Of a DNA stretch of 64,000 nt, positions 1-9,948 are shown piece by piece. Below the pieces are notes generated by a model that was given only the letters and a program-made list of their open reading frames with translations, was not told the origin of the DNA and ran no database searches. The position numbers and the translations under genes are program-made. The stretch lies in assembly GCA_027886185.1 (NCBI GenBank), contig WOAB01000563.1:1488001-1552000 (forward strand), written 5' to 3'. Origin of the DNA: Rheum nobile (taxonomy: Eukaryota > Streptophyta > Magnoliopsida > Caryophyllales > Polygonaceae). The first letter of the stretch is position 1. Every line of letters begins with the position of its first letter.

Positions 1-497
1 GTAGAACTGGCACATCGAAATAGGCGTAAGTAATATGAGATAAGGAACAGAGAATGACTAGAAGTAGAAAGATCATTAGTGAATTGCATATTCCCCCTTA
101 ACACCAGACCTAGTTCCTTAGTTCCCCCTTAACGAGACAAGTAGATTAGATTTCCTTTCAGCCTATTAGTTCCAGATTGCCAGATTCATTCCCCCTTTTG
201 ACATCATCGAAAAGAGTCAGTTAGATGAGTAACACACAGAAAATGGAGAGATGAATAATCTAATGCTGAACTCTAGAGAAATGGCACCGTAATAAAGATT
301 GAAAACAGATAATAAACGGAGCAGGTAGCACAAGATAAGTTCATTAAATATTAAAAGGGCAGGAACTACATAAGCATAGCAGAAAGCAAAAGAAAACACT
401 CAGAGACACACAAAAAGGGATCATGATATGGAAGGGTGATCCTAAGGGAACTAAGAGTTCCGTGTCATCTGAGAAGGGAACTAAACATTGTTCCTTG
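1..497 (-). other. S1 post-pol noncoding stretch next to the 3' LTR
   Basis: This resembles 25065-25560, 40968-41480 and 54126-54650, which lie directly inside the 3' LTR of sister elements. It has CCCCCTT-rich patches but no supportable gene; the short ORFs here are not shared as proteins between copies. Confidence 0.7.
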
Positions 498-955
498 CTA
501 CTCTGTGCCCTTGGCCCTGTGAGCTCTGTCCTCCGCAATCTTGTCATCAACCAGCCTTCGAATTTCCTTGGCGAGGGCGCCAGTGCACTTCCACAGATCC
601 ACCATCATCTCTTGGGTGTTGTGGGTTCCTTTCTCCACGGCATCAGCAACCTTGTCAAAGCCGGTGATCAAAGCGTGCTCGATATGGGCCAAGCTGCTGA
701 GCAGCACATGAGTATCCGACACCAGACGAGGATCAGATCGGCCAGGCAGCATTTCCTCCTCAAAATCTTCTGCCTCAGACATCTCATCAATATGGGCCTT
801 CTTAGCCAGGCGTCGCACTGTGGCCATGGTGAGGATGTGGGAGAAGTGGGTCTCGGGAATATCATCAGGGTAGAGACCAAGATTGGAGAGGAGGAGTTTG
901 ATGACGTGTGGGTAGGGGAGGCCAAAAAGATCTTCTCTAACTGCCTTTTATAACC
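498..955 (-). pseudogene. C-terminal remnant of the extra ORF downstream of Sirevirus pol
   Basis: An open frame of about 150 codons reads through GLPYPHVIK, LGLYPDD and MATVRRLAKKA to a terminal TAG. The second half of the post-pol ORF in S5 (54651-55178) has matching blocks (ALPYPHLIK, LGLYPID, MTTMKRLAQKA). The conserved N-terminal part is missing and a stop precedes this block, so it is a truncated remnant. The full-length relative in S5 resembles the plant proteins annotated as 'putative plant transposon protein', often called env-like in Sireviruses. No function is established from this sequence. Confidence 0.65.
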
Positions 956-1707
956 CTGAATCGGAAATTCTATCCAAATTCGGCCGTTGCAAGATCTTGA
1001 GCAAAATAAGGGAACCCGGATAATATCTTGTTCAAACGGCCAGAAATTACTACGTTCAAGATTCTCACCATAAATAAACTCATCATCATAATTGCAGATC
1101 AATCAAATCAGATCTTCGTTCAAATCCGGCTGAGAGAGGGAAACAGCTAGTAGAGCAATAACTGTGCTATCTTGGGACGCGGCAACTGACAGATTTGCAG
1201 GTTTAAAATATCTGGCCGTTGAGGCGGCGAACTCAGTTCCTTTCCTCAGCGAATGACACGGAACTAGGGAAATATGGGCACATTTGATGTAGGGAACCAA
1301 GCAAACACTCAAGAAAGTACATGCCCATATAACTGAATTTAGGAAGGCAATTTTGACACTACACAGATAATTCCCAGTGTGGACTAAACAAAAAAAAGGT
1401 CATAAGGAATTATACAGTGTAATCAGGCTTAGGGACGGCTTGTAGTCAATCATCATTTCAGTTTGCAATATAGGATAGATGTGATCAAATTGACTATTTT
1501 ATGGCTAATCAAAGAGATGTAGACAAGCACAGAAAATATCATGAAAGAACATGTGTGGATGCTGTAATTTAGAACATGCTTTAGAATCAAAATTACAGGA
1601 CATGCGAGTGTCAGCACAAAATCAACAATCATCAATAATTTCAGTGGAACCATAGAGCTTATCAAATCTAGGCAAAGCAAGGGAGCGATGAATGACAACT
1701 GGAACTA
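956..1707 (-). other. S1 internal noncoding region between pol and the extra ORF remnant
   Basis: I see no conserved coding frame. The 1200-1740 part aligns by eye with 25800-26219, 41690-42120 and 56580-58400 of sister elements, including the phrase GGGAACCAAGCAA and the AAGGCAATTTTGACAC block. Confidence 0.6.
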
Positions 1708-4700
1708 CTAGTTTAGGGAAATCATTCCTAGAAGTAGCCTAAAGGATTCGTAAGGTTCTCGATTGAGTGCCTTGGTGAATATATCGGCAATTTGATCTTC
1801 TGTCCTACAATGTTCTAGCACAATGTTACCTTTCTCAACATGATCACGTAAAAAATGATGCCTTATATCAATATGCTTGGTTCGAGTATGATGCACAGGA
1901 TTCTTAGAAATATTGATTGCACTGGTATTGTCACATAGGATTTTAAGGGAACCGAAAGACATACCAAAGTCCGCAAGTTGTTGTTTGAGCCAGAGGAGTT
2001 GGGAACAACAAGCGGCGGCAACAATATACTCAGCTTCCGTGGTGGATAGTGCAACCGAATTCTATTTCTTGGAACCCCAAGAGATGAGACAGGGGCCAAG
2101 GAACTGAGCCATTCCGGAGGTGCTCTTGCGATCGACTAGGAATCCAGCATAGTCAGCATCGGTGTATCCAAGAAGGTTGAAGTGGCAATCCTTAGGGTAC
2201 CAAAGACATAAGTCATCAGTTCCCTTTAGATAACGAAAAATCCGTTTCACTTCAGTGAGATGAGATTCCCTTGGATCTGCTTGAAACCTTGCACACAGAC
2301 ACACAGCAAACACGATATCTGGCCTACTTGCCGTTAGATACATCAAAGACCCAATCATACCACGGTAGAGCCACTCCTCAACTCGTTGTCCAGATTGATC
2401 GGCGGTGAGTCGAGTTGCAGGGGAGATGGGAGTGGAGATGGGTTTGCTGGAATCCATCTTGAACTTCTTCAGAAGTTCCTTTATATATTTTTGTTGATGG
2501 ATCTGGATTCCATCGGGCTTCTGAGTGACTGAACCACCAGAATGTCACCCTTTACATCAAGGATGAAGAGAGTTTTGTCGATCACACCACGTCGATAGCC
2601 ATTGGCTGTAAGGAACTGAGCAAGGCGATCGTACCAAGCATGAGGAGCCTGTTTGAGACCGTAGAGAGCCTTGTCCAAGAAATATACGTGGTCAAGGTGA
2701 TCGTCATCTTCGAAACCTGGAGGTTGCTTGACATATACTTCCTCTTGAAGAATGCCATTTAGGAACGCAGTTTTCACGTCCATTTGGAAGAGCTTGAAGC
2801 CTTTGTGAGACGCATAGGCGATGAGCAACCGAATGGCTTCCAATCTTGCTACAGGAGCAAACGTCTCATCATAATCAATCCCTTCTTGTTGATTATATCC
2901 TTGGGCAACTAGGCGAGCTTTGTTTCTTGAAACTGCACCAGAGTCGTCCAATTTGTTGCGAAAGACCCACCTAGTTCCTATGATATGACGATTGGCGGGA
3001 CGAGGAACTAGTCGCCAAACTTTATTCCTCTCGAACTGGTGAAGTTCTTCTTGCATAGCGATGATCCAGTCGGCATCCTTTAGGGCTTCCGTGATGTTCT
3101 TGGGTTCTATGAGAGACAGAAAAGCATTGAAAGCACAAAAGGTCATATCCTCAAATCCGTACCTGACCGGGGGCTTGACTGGGGGCTTGATTGGTCTCTT
3201 ATCTCTGTTAGGAGCAAGTAGGTCAGTCCCTGGAGTTTCATCAAGTGCAGGGATGGGAGTCGAGGAAGAGGCAACTGGAGGTGCAGCGTCAGTTCCCTGA
3301 GAGATTTGAATAACGGGAGTCGTAGAGCTGGAGGAAACTGCATCGACCAAAGGAACCGGTTGGGCAGGAGAATTCTCTGTAGAGGGTGACTCCTTGGGAT
3401 GAATCACTGGACTCGCTTGAGGAGGATTAGCGAGGGAAGGATATGGAGGGGTCTTCGATGGTGTATCATCATCGGAGTCTTCATGTGGTCGTTGAAATGG
3501 ATCTTCGGAGGGAACTGAAGGATCCTGCACAGAATTGGAAGGCAAATTTTCATTGAAAACAACATGAATACTTTCTTCTACCTTTTTGGTCCGTTTGTTG
3601 AAGACTTTGTAGGCTTTGTTGTTGGATGCATATCCTATGAAGATCCCTTCGTCGCTTCGTGGGTCAAATTTACCCAGATTATCCTTGCCATTATTGTGGA
3701 CGAAGCACTTGCATCCGAAAACCCGTAGATGGGCAATGTTGGGAACTCGACCTCGAAGCAGCTCATAGGAGGTCTTCTCAAGCATAGGGCGAAGCATGGC
3801 TCGATTTAGAATGTAACATGCAGCGTTTATGGCTTCTGCCCAGAAGATCTGAGGGAGCCCACTGGAGATAAGCATAGTGCGAGCCATATCCTCCAAAGTC
3901 CTGTTCTTCCGTTCAACAACTCCGTTCTGTTGTGGAGTGTAGGGAGCCGAAAAGTTATGATCGATTCCATGTTCCCTGCAAAAGATTAGAAAATCTCTAT
4001 TCTCGAACTCAGTTCCATGATCGGAACGAATGGCTCGAAGAGATATATTTAAAGATTTTTCAAGCAAGGGAACTAGCTCACTGAATCTATCAAAGACTTC
4101 ACTCTTAGATTTTATAAATAGAGTCCAGGTGAATCGAGAGAAGTCATCAACAAGTACGAGAATATACTTGTTACCACCAAAGCTTTGAACACGCATGGGA
4201 CCGTAGAGATCCATGTGAATGAGCTCAAGAGGTCTGGAGGAACTTACCAGAGTTTTGGATTTGAAGGAACTACGAACTTGTTTCCCTTGGACACAGTCAG
4301 AACAAATTTCTGACTTTTCAGCATTGATTTTGGGAAGACCACGAACAAGTTCCTTTTGATGCAGCTTATGGATGAGCTTGATGCTTGCATGACCAAGTCG
4401 TTGATGCCAGAGATTTGTTTGATCATCAATGGAAGAGAGACACAACTTTTCTTTGGGAACGAACCAGGGATCAATGATGTAAACATTATTGAACCTTTTT
4501 CCTTTTAGGATCACGGTTCCCTGTCTATCTTCCACAGAACATTCCTTTGAGGTAAAGCGAACCTCATTTCCCCCTTGATCACACAGCTGCGACACACTTA
4601 TTAGATCAAAACCTAAGTTTTCAACAAGGTTGACATTACTTACCTTAATGTGATCAGTTAGATTCACACTTCCCGTTCCACAGATAGTTCCCTTTCTCTT

Positions 4701-4841
4701 GTCTCCGAAGGAAATGGTTCCTCCTCGGTGTTGCTGAAGTGCCAACATTTTCTTTCTATTTCCAGTCATATGGCACGAACATCCACTGTCGATGTACCAT
4801 TTGTCTTGTTGTCGCACTCCGTCCTGCACAAGGGAACTCAA
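1708..4841 (-). pseudogene. S1 pol: protease-integrase-RT-RNase H, disabled
   Basis: The 786-residue upstream part has the aspartic protease motif (WYIDSGCSCHM, about residue 18), the integrase zinc region (HQRLGH...CSDCVQGK), integrase core residues in IHMDLYGP, RSDHGTEF and VVERKNR, then RT blocks (RWVFRNKLDD, DVKTAFLNG, YGLKQAP). The frame is lost near 2530, where a deletion removes the RT active-site YVDD region still visible in S5 near 58600. RNase H continues to 1708 with an in-frame TAG at 2062-2064. Pol starts in the -1 frame relative to gag and overlaps its stop, with no ATG at the join, so expression would need frameshifting. It is inactive as it stands. Confidence 0.88.
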
Positions 4842-6748
4842 ACTTTTGGAACCCAGCTAAGCGGAGCTTTTCTGGGTGAATGAGGTTGAAATCTTGTCTG
4901 TGGGTTAGAAGCAAGAACAAAATAGTAAGGATCATTTAAATCAGTAATGGTATGCGTTCTTTTCTTATTGTTTATTTTCTGGTTCCTTTTCCTAGCTGTT
5001 TCTTCCATTTGTTTCTTTTTATGGATGCAGTTATGATAAGTGTGACCATTTTTACCACAATGCCAGCAGACACGGTTATAAACAACATTACCATACTTAC
5101 CTTTACCTGGTCGGAAGGGTTTCTCTTGTTTTCTTTGCTCAAAGTTGATGTTTTTACCTTTAGTTCCCTGGGCTTGGGAAATGTACATCTTATGAGCATT
5201 CTGACCATTGAACCAGGTTTGGTTTTCTTTGGGCTTTTGTTCAAGCACTTTTACCTTTTCTTCTAGGAACTGAGCTTTGTCACGAGAGTTTTGCAGTGCT
5301 CCTCTGAGAATCTCATTTTTCTCAGTCACTTCCTTTCTGATTTTCTCATTTTCACCAGAGTCTGTTTCCTCAGAGACATTTTTACCAGTATGTCCAATAC
5401 CATGTCGTTGCTTAACAAAAACAGTTTGATTCACAGTCTTCTCATTTATGGAGTGAGTGAGATGATCAAGTTTATGCACAATTTCATTAAGCAATATGGA
5501 ATTCTTTCTTTCTGAGTCTGTGGAGGGAACTGGGGGAATATCAGCATGCATGAGTTCAGTTTTAACATTTTTATTGCAACACTCACACTTTCTTAGAGGA
5601 TTAGCTAACAATTTTTCTGCTTCATCCAATTTCTTGCTCCAGACAGAATTTTCAGTAGTTAAGCAGGAAATTTCATCTTCATATTCCTCCAATTTCTCTT
5701 GTAGGGAACTAGATTCCTTTCCAAGCTTCTTAATGATTTTGATCAATTGTTTTTTGTCATATTCAAGAAGAGTCTTAGTAAAATCAGAAGAAGATACCTC
5801 AGAGTCGTCAGATTCAGTCGAATCTTCTTTGGCCATTAGACATCTCCCTCTGGTAGTTCCCTTTATCTCTTGTTCCCCTTCAGAATCGTCTGAGTCATCT
5901 CCGAAGGTAGCGAAAAGAGCCTTTTTGTGCTGAGACTTTTCATCATCGTTGGCATTCTTGGGACAGTTCCTAGCCAGATGTCCTCTTTCCTTGCATTGAT
6001 AGCACTGATATTCAGAGAGGTCCTTCTTTTGGAAATTTTTCTTGAACTTCCCTTTGGTGAACTGCTTTCTGACGTGCTTTGTAATCAGGGCAGTTATCTC
6101 GTCTTCTTCTTCCTCAAGATCAGAGTTTTCTTCTTCCATTTCTAGTCTGGAAAACGCCTTTGATATTTTTAAGGCAATTCCTTTCTCCATCTTTTTGGCA
6201 GAACTTGATTGCGATGCCTCTCTTTCATCAACTTGAAGTTTCCCTATGATTTGAGTCAGAGGGAGAGATTGAATTCCAGGAGTAGTTTTCAGAACTCTCT
6301 TGATGAGGCTGAACTTTGAGTTGAGACCGTTGATGATGACAAGAGCTTTGGACCATTCGTCGAGTTTCACTCCAGCAGTGGTGAGTTTTGTCACGAGCCT
6401 TGTGAAGCGAGAGTAGTACTGAGAGATGTCTTCGGTGTCGAGCATCTCAAAAGTGTGGTATTCTCCTTCTAGAGCAAACTTCCTACTTTGTTTCAGTTCC
6501 TCGCTTCCTTCGTGCATTTCCTTTAGGGCAGTCCAAATCCCTTTAGCAGTTGGGATTCCCATCACCTTGTCCATATCTTCTCTGGTCAGCCCATTGAGAA
6601 TAAGTTGGCAAGCCTTAGCATTTTTCTCCTTGATGACGTAGTACTCAGGCTTCCATTGGTCTTCAGTTAAGTCCTTAGGAATAGTTCCATCGCCATTTTC
6701 TATCACGCACCAGCATTGATAGTCTATGGTTTGAATGTGGTTTTCCAT
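4838..6748 (-). CDS. S1 Gag polyprotein (open, 636 residues)
   Basis: Gag forms the virus-like particle that packages element RNA. Residues 1-175 match the UBN2/retrotransposon-gag capsid type (EGEYHTF, YYSRFTRLV, INGLNSKFSLIK). An acidic run (EEENSDLEEEED) follows, then a CCHC zinc knuckle CYQCKERGHLARNC at about 249-262. A long charged, probably coiled-coil region comes next, and a second knuckle CWHCGKNGHTYHNC at about 561. The frame is open upstream to about 6835, where S7 and S8 begin with a methionine. In S1 that ATG is replaced, so the first usable Met is at 6748, costing about 30 conserved residues. A near-identical copy lies at 15123-17033. Confidence 0.88.
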   Translation of the reverse strand: MENHIQTIDYQCWCVIENGDGTIPKDLTEDQWKPEYYVIKEKNAKACQLILNGLTREDMDKVMGIPTAKGIWTALKEMHEGSEELKQSRKFALEGEYHTFEMLDTEDISQYYSRFTRLVTKLTTAGVKLDEWSKALVIINGLNSKFSLIKRVLKTTPGIQSLPLTQIIGKLQVDEREASQSSSAKKMEKGIALKISKAFSRLEMEEENSDLEEEEDEITALITKHVRKQFTKGKFKKNFQKKDLSEYQCYQCKERGHLARNCPKNANDDEKSQHKKALFATFGDDSDDSEGEQEIKGTTRGRCLMAKEDSTESDDSEVSSSDFTKTLLEYDKKQLIKIIKKLGKESSSLQEKLEEYEDEISCLTTENSVWSKKLDEAEKLLANPLRKCECCNKNVKTELMHADIPPVPSTDSERKNSILLNEIVHKLDHLTHSINEKTVNQTVFVKQRHGIGHTGKNVSEETDSGENEKIRKEVTEKNEILRGALQNSRDKAQFLEEKVKVLEQKPKENQTWFNGQNAHKMYISQAQGTKGKNINFEQRKQEKPFRPGKGKYGNVVYNRVCWHCGKNGHTYHNCIHKKKQMEETARKRNQKINNKKRTHTITDLNDPYYFVLASNPQTRFQPHSPRKAPLSWVPKV

Positions 6749-6875
6749 GCTTTTCTCCCACCATTCTTCTTCTCCTTTCTTGCGGATGTGAGGCTTGTTG
6801 ATGGAGATTCCCAGACTGAATTCACTTGAGGTAGACTTCGTGAAATCTGTAAACTAACACAAATCTAGAGCGCCT

Positions 6876-6887
6876 GCTCTGATACCA
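6876..6887 (-). other. S1 primer-binding site
   Basis: On the minus strand this reads TGGTATCAGAGC, the standard plant Copia site complementary to the 3' end of initiator tRNA-Met, two bases inside the 5' LTR. Confidence 0.9.
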
Positions 6888-6889
6888 AT

Positions 6890-7746
6890 TGTAGGATCGT
6901 ACGTTGTTAGTTAAACAAGGGAACTGAGAGTTCAGTTCCTAAGCAGCGGAATAAGTAACGAATATGAATTCAGGACAAGTTCCTTAGAGTGGGAACCTTT
7001 GATAACCAACTAGTTATCCAGGATAAAACCCACTACCTCTTTTCCAAGAGGATTTCAAAGTCTACTTCTTGTATTAATACTTTGGTTACAATCAACTAGA
7101 ATAGAACACACAGATTAAAGTCTTAGACACACTAAAGACTCTCTACCTAGTTCAACCTAACCAAGTAACAAGCAAGTCACTTACTACGTTCTTCTTTAAA
7201 GAACTCGTCACAAGTTTCTTCACTGCACTGGAATTGTAATCTTCGTGAATGCGTGAGAATGAGAGAGGTTTGACTATCTTATTTATATGACCTAATTACC
7301 GAAAGAAACAAGTCTTCAATAATAAGATCACATAAATAAAATAATCAAAAGAAATCGTTAAAGATAACATTTGTTTCCAAATATTATCTTTACCGATTTT
7401 TACAACTTTGTTTCCATAAAAGATAATCCTTTTAACCTCCTAAAATATATGGAAACTGGATAGGATCTTTAGTTCTCTCTCCAACTAAGATCTACCCTAA
7501 TTCAGCCCGCCGCCGCCTTCATAGATTCATCCAAGTGATTCTGGCGCCAGCAAGCTTCAGTTCCTTCCGCCAGTTCCCAAGTCTGGCGTCACTGTCTCTG
7601 TTCCATGCTTTCAAGTCCAAATGTCCCTGTTTGTCACACTTAAGCAAACATTAATAGCAAAGGAGTTTGTCATTATCAAAACTAGGAGAACTGAGGAAGG
7701 GAACTCAGTTAGGGAACTGAAGTTCCCAAAAGTTCACTTCCTAACA
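6890..7746 (-). repeat. S1 5' LTR
   Basis: It starts TGTAGGATCGTACG and ends CACTTCCTAACA (TG...CA) on the plus strand, 857 bp. It matches LTRs at 17175, 24166, 36156, 40117, 44181 and 53273. The body contains repeated AGTTCCCT/GGAACT phrases. Confidence 0.93.
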
Positions 7747-8423
7747 CCCTTCCAAAGCTAGTCCTAAATTTCGCACGTTCAAACAATTCAAATAATGCTC
7801 TATATTTTCAACTAAATTTTAGGCCTATAAATACTAATCTCATTCTAAGTTGATGTCACCTGGGAGGTGAATTTGTGATAGAGAAGAAATGTATGAGAAC
7901 AAAGCCTTCATCTTCTTCAATTCATAGCCAAAATATAATTGCCTTTTCTCTTGCTTTGATCCCTATATTATTAAACTCAAATGTGATATATTATATGGTG
8001 ATGATCAGCTTGGGTATATTATTTGTCAATGTAACAAACTTATTAGTTGGATTAAGGTGGTGATATTCATGGAATAAATCTTAAATTTTGATACTTCAAA
8101 TACTTAAATTTTGGACCCGAGTGTTCCTTTTTTGTTCTTCTAAATGTAGTTCATTAGTATTTTTTTTATTTGGTGAAAAATTGAAGTTCATTTGTATATA
8201 TCTAAGGGTATGTTTGGATTCCTAAATATAATGCATTAAAATGCATTATTTTACATTAAATCATCAATTTAATGTAAGATAAAACATTCTAAAAAGAATC
8301 CAAACACCTAAATGATATGGATATACCGTTAGTGACCTTGTTTTGACTAGCTAGCTAAACTGGAAGGGAGTTGGGATTTGTTAATTTGTTAAGACTTCAC
8401 CAAGTGTTGCTCGCTAGAAACCT
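7747..8423. other. AT-rich spacer between S1 and the short-LTR fragment
   Basis: There is no recognisable gene. A 62-codon ORF (7875-8063) has no domain I recognise. The only structured item is the MITE at 8206-8308. The stretch could be old host intergenic DNA. Confidence 0.5.
8206..8308. mobile_element. Tourist-like (PIF/Harbinger) MITE
   Basis: This is a 103-bp AT-rich element. Terminal inverted repeats are GGGTATGTTTGGATTC at the left and GAATCCAAACACC at the right (one extra G and one inserted A on the left). The flanking 3-bp duplication is TAA (8203-8205, 8309-8311), the preferred target of Tourist MITEs. The interior is partly self-complementary around AATGCATT. It has no coding capacity. 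Confidence 0.72.
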
Positions 8424-8661
8424 TGTTAGGATTCAATTATAAATTTCACATTGGAATTGTGAGAAATTCAAACTTAGTATATAAGTAGGCGCAATTTCTC
8501 CTATTGTCAATTGATTTTAAAATGAAATCTCGTCGGACTTATGTACTGGACTTGGCAGTTAGGCTCATACGGACATCTTTCCGCAACAAGTGGTGTTAAA
8601 GCCAACATTCGGCTTGTGCCTACACATTGTTTGTGGGGATTCCTAAGTGAGGGGATATTGT
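8424..8661 (+). repeat. Short-LTR Copia/TRIM-like fragment (LTR, PBS-like and PPT)
   Basis: A 165-bp LTR-like unit (8424-8588, TGTTAGGATTC...CCGCAACA) is followed by a degenerate primer site TGGTGTTAAAGCC (8591-8603), a 50-bp interior and a purine tract AAGTGAGGGGA (8645-8655). The next LTR begins at 8659 and is cut after three bases by element C2. In the intact lineage it resumes at 37504. An uninterrupted relative lies at 38569-38940. Confidence 0.7.
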
Positions 8662-9420
8662 TGTTAGAAGGGTATCTCAGTGATCAATATCTTGGACAAA
8701 GATTGAATCGTGTTTGGACACTTTCCAAAATCAATATTTCGACCCTATAGATGTTGCCTTGGGTTACATGAAATTCGATCCGGGATAAGACAATCTCACA
8801 CCTCTAAAGATTCAGGTTTAATCAATAGAGAACACTTGAAGGTTTCAGTTTTGTTCGATATAGAGAGAGATCGTAAGTTCTCGCGTACTAAAGACTTGCC
8901 CCAAACCCGCTCTTATATAGAGCAACAGAATATGGGCAGTTACATGTCGGTTTAGGAGGTTAAAAAGTAGTTTTAGCGGTTAAGTAAGTTAAAAACCCGC
9001 CAAAAACCGCCAAAACTCCCTTCCCGGCAAGAGGCACGGTTTGTGACAAACTGTGCCCCAAACCGTGCCTTCCTTCAGAGAGCCAGAAATCGAGTTCTGG
9101 GACACCGCACGGTTTGTGACAAACCGTGCCACAAACCGTGCGGCTTTGTAGAAACCAAATACGGCTTCTGTTTTGCCCTGGCACGGTTTGTCCCCAGATG
9201 CACGGTTTGTCACAAACCGTGCACGTCCTTAGGACCCCCAAAAACACCTTCTCGGTGTCCACCTCTTGAACCCCGACACGTTTCGTAACTCCGAGTCCGA
9301 AACCACGCACACGAGTGTGCACTCCGCACCCCCGAGACTCGTTATGCGCCGAACGAACTCCTTAAGTCTTGAGCGAATCCCGACTCCACTAAATGGCCGA
9401 TGACACTAAAATCACCAACA
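8662..9420 (-). repeat. C2 3' LTR, copy A
   Basis: 759 bp, TGTTAGAAGGG...ATCACCAACA. The preceding ATTGT (8657-8661) pairs with ATTGT at 37499-37503, the other side of the complete copy-B insertion. It contains a striking cluster of palindromes at 9034-9222. Confidence 0.88.
9034..9222. repeat. Palindrome cluster built on GCACGGTTTGT in the C2 LTR
   Basis: Three 23-bp palindromes with arms GCACGGTTTGT and ACAAACCGTGC around one base lie at 9034-9056 (one mismatch), 9107-9129 (perfect) and 9200-9222 (perfect). Half-sites lie at about 9058-9069, 9131-9141 and 9181-9191. The same array recurs at 19319-19507 and, slightly altered, from 37112. The long ORFs across it on both strands are by-products of the repeat. 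Confidence 0.85.
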
Positions 9421-9948
9421 TTCCTCCCCCATTTTAGTGTAATCCTTGATTCACTATACATACATCAAACACAAACTCATGCATAAATGAAAATGTCCTT
9501 AGGATTGAATTTTCACATTAGTGTAGTACACATTCCAAATAATCGAGAATCAGGGTGTCCAAAGGATTGAACCCATCAACTCATTTGACTACCTGAAGAT
9601 ACCAACACACACAAGTTTCTACACTACTTCAAGTGCTAACTTGACACTATTCTAGCCATGTGTCCTTATCCATTCATGAATGCATACAAAGCCAAACCCG
9701 GGCTAGTTGAAGCGGCACTACTTCACGCTCGTATAGATGGATTATTTTAATCATGCACCTGCAAATGCATTTTTCCAAAAGATCCATTAAGAAGAGAATC
9801 TTCAACCTAACTTTACTTGCAGGTCCGAGCACATACCTTGGGATGAAGTATGAACATGTGCTCCAAACTCTAAGTGTAGGCTTTCCACATTGAATTCAGC
9901 CTCTAACGTCATATTAGAGGGGAATTGGGTGTCCTACCATTAGAGATT
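9421..9948 (-). other. C2 noncoding stretch between RNase H and the 3' LTR
   Basis: It starts with the polypurine tract (plus TTCCTCCCCCATTTT) and has no supportable ORF. It is identical by eye to 19706-20233. Confidence 0.7.

Larger units (their letters stand above)
1..7746 (-). mobile_element. Sirevirus-type Ty1/Copia retrotransposon S1
   Basis: Read on the minus strand, the order is 5' LTR (6890-7746), primer-binding site, gag, protease-integrase-RT-RNase H, then a post-pol region that runs off the window start. Position 1 matches sequence lying about 30 bp inside the 3' LTR in a sister element (near 54155), so the 3' LTR should begin just left of the window. A gag with two zinc knuckles and long acidic or coiled-coil stretches, plus an extra ORF after pol, is typical of the Sirevirus lineage. 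The pol gene is broken. The part from 4172 rightwards is duplicated at 14457. Confidence 0.9.

Noticed and set aside
5496..5933. Plus-strand serine-rich ORFs across gag (also at 15781-16218)
   Set aside because: They lie opposite the clearly conserved minus-strand Gag. Ser/Leu richness is the antisense of Glu/Lys-rich coding.
6876..6897. Attachment site or tRNA gene at the recurring GCTCTGATACCAATTGTAGG phrase
   Set aside because: It is the primer-binding site plus LTR edge of each Sirevirus copy. Only 12 bases match the tRNA 3' end.
7875..8063. Small hydrophobic protein gene in the spacer
   Set aside because: 62 codons in AT-rich DNA with no conservation or domain. The identical copy at 18160 is only the tandem duplicate.
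9034..9222. CRISPR-like array from regularly recurring palindromes
   Set aside because: Spacing is irregular, there are no spacers of constant length and no cas genes, and the DNA is a plant LTR.
8960..9322. 120-codon ORF and its antisense partner in the C2 LTR
   Set aside because: Both arise because the repeated palindromes lack stops on each strand. Cysteine-rich repeats mirror the DNA repeat and there is no start context or domain.
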